Source: Staphylococcus condimenti
Lineage (GTDB): Bacteria; Bacillota; Bacilli; Staphylococcales; Staphylococcaceae
DNA length: 64,000 bases
Assembly: GCF_001618885.1 (NCBI RefSeq)
Contig: NZ_CP015114.1
Location: forward strand, 1,054,001-1,118,000
Direction of reading: 5' to 3'
The first letter of the stretch is position 1. Each line of letters begins with the position of its first letter. Below the pieces are notes generated by a model that did not search any database, had not been told where the DNA came from, and worked only from the letters and a program-made list of their open reading frames with translations. This document shows positions 63,299 through 64,000 of the stretch, piece by piece. The translations under genes and the position numbers were made by a program.

Positions 63299-64000
63299 TT
63301 ATGCTTCACGATTATCCATTTGTGTTCTTAAATATGCTTCAATAAATGGCCCAATTTCTCCGTCCATCACTGCATTCACATTCCCTGTTTCTTCATTTGT
63401 ACGATGATCTTTTACCATTGAGTAAGGATGGAATACATAAGAACGAATTTGGCTTCCCCATCCGATTTCTTTTTGTTCACCGCGGATTTCAGCCATTTCA
63501 CGTTCTTGTTCCTCTAATTTCAGTTGATACAATTTGGATTTCAACATTTTCATTGCTGCTTCACGGTTTTTAATTTGAGAACGTTCATTTTGGTTATTTA
63601 CCACAATTCCAGTCGGATGGTGGGTAATACGGATTGCTGATTCAGTTTTGTTAATATGTTGTCCACCTGCACCAGACGCTCTGAAAGTATCTACTGTAAT
63701 ATCATCAGGATTCACTTCGATTTCAATCTCATTATTACTGAATTCAGGAATCACATCACAAGATACGAATGACGTATGACGACGGCCTGAGGAATCGAAA
63801 GGTGAAATACGCACGAGACGGTGTACACCTTTTTCAGCTTTCAAATAACCATACGCATTATGTCCTTTAATGACTAGCGTTACACTTTTAACACCCGCTT
63901 CATCACCCGGCAGATAATCTGCGACTTCTACTTTAAAGCCTTGTTGTTCAGCATAACGTTGATACATACGCAATAACATACTTGCCCAGTCTTGAGATTC
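63299..64000 (-). CDS. prfB: Peptide chain release factor 2, C-terminal part
   Basis: At least 233 residues, running off the right edge. The hydrolysis motif GGQ is in [27 protein letters not shown], and [19 protein letters not shown] at the window edge belongs to the anticodon-recognition half. RF2 terminates at UGA and UAA. The programmed frameshift site of prfB, near its start, lies outside the window. It is followed by a strong terminator. Confidence 0.97.
   Translation of the reverse strand, partial: ESQDWASMLLRMYQRYAEQQGFKVEVADYLPGDEAGVKSVTLVIKGHNAYGYLKAEKGVHRLVRISPFDSSGRRHTSFVSCDVIPEFSNNEIEIEVNPDDITVDTFRASGAGGQHINKTESAIRITHHPTGIVVNNQNERSQIKNREAAMKMLKSKLYQLKLEEQEREMAEIRGEQKEIGWGSQIRSYVFHPYSMVKDHRTNEETGNVNAVMDGEIGPFIEAYLRTQMDNREA

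Overview
The window comes from an AT-rich Firmicutes chromosome. Its gene content and order match the Staphylococcus core genome: sufCDSUB, metNIQ under a SAM riboswitch, gcvH, aroD, cspC, ssrA-smpB-rnr-est-secG, eno-gpmI-tpiA-pgk-gap-cggR, clpP, whiA-yvcK-rapZ, trxB, lgt-hprK, uvrA-uvrB, csbA and prfB. Proteins are close to, but clearly diverged from, the S. aureus versions as I remember them. The tmRNA tag also differs from the S. aureus tag (GKTNNNLAVAA against GKSNNNFAVAA). I infer a coagulase-negative species, perhaps of the S. carnosus/S. simulans group; the species is not proven.

Layout. 1-2.8 kb: an accessory unit of a zinc-ribbon membrane protein followed by a beta-helix/tandem AAA+ ATPase gene split by an apparent one-base frameshift; it runs off the left edge. 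3-8.7 kb: Fe-S assembly operon. 9-11.8 kb: methionine ABC importer with S-box leader. 11.8-15.7 kb: thiol-redox genes, gcvH, a nitroreductase behind a perfect Fur box, aroD and a 29-residue membrane peptide. 15.9-22.4 kb: small accessory genes (GNAT, DUF1398, YozE-like, cupin), a LemA/TPM pair, a Ktr-type potassium channel subunit, a lipoprotein, a coiled-coil protein, and a putative Zur-controlled small RNA. 22.7-24.2 kb: an intact ISL3-family element with an 8-bp target duplication. 24.2-27.5 kb: cspC, a superantigen-like exoprotein, a BNR-repeat protein and a flavin reductase. 27.8-32.4 kb: tmRNA, smpB, rnr, est, secG. 33-40.5 kb: glycolytic operon under CggR. 40.7-44.5 kb: small membrane proteins, a putative C-rich small RNA, a TIGR01777 epimerase, clpP under CtsR, tRNA-Arg. 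44.7-47.6 kb: brnQ and an MFS exporter with structured leader DNA between them. 47.7-61.8 kb: whiA-yvcK-rapZ, trxB, TPR protein, acetyltransferase, lgt, hprK, uvrAB, csbA, HD hydrolase. 62-64 kb: LysM-CHAP wall hydrolase behind a WalR box, and the 3' part of prfB.

Functionally the window joins sulfur and iron economy (suf, met, Fur, thiol-redox proteins), central carbon flow and its control (CggR operon, HPr kinase, RapZ/YvcK), and protein/RNA quality control (ClpP, SmpB, tmRNA, RNase R). The most interesting material is the superantigen-like gene at the locus where S. aureus carries clfA-vwb-emp-nuc, two putative small RNAs with good promoters and terminators (one flanked by Zur boxes, one with anti-Shine-Dalgarno C-rich loops), the frameshifted beta-helix/AAA+ gene, and a Fur-box nitroreductase. 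All identifications rest on reading the sequence; no database search was run.
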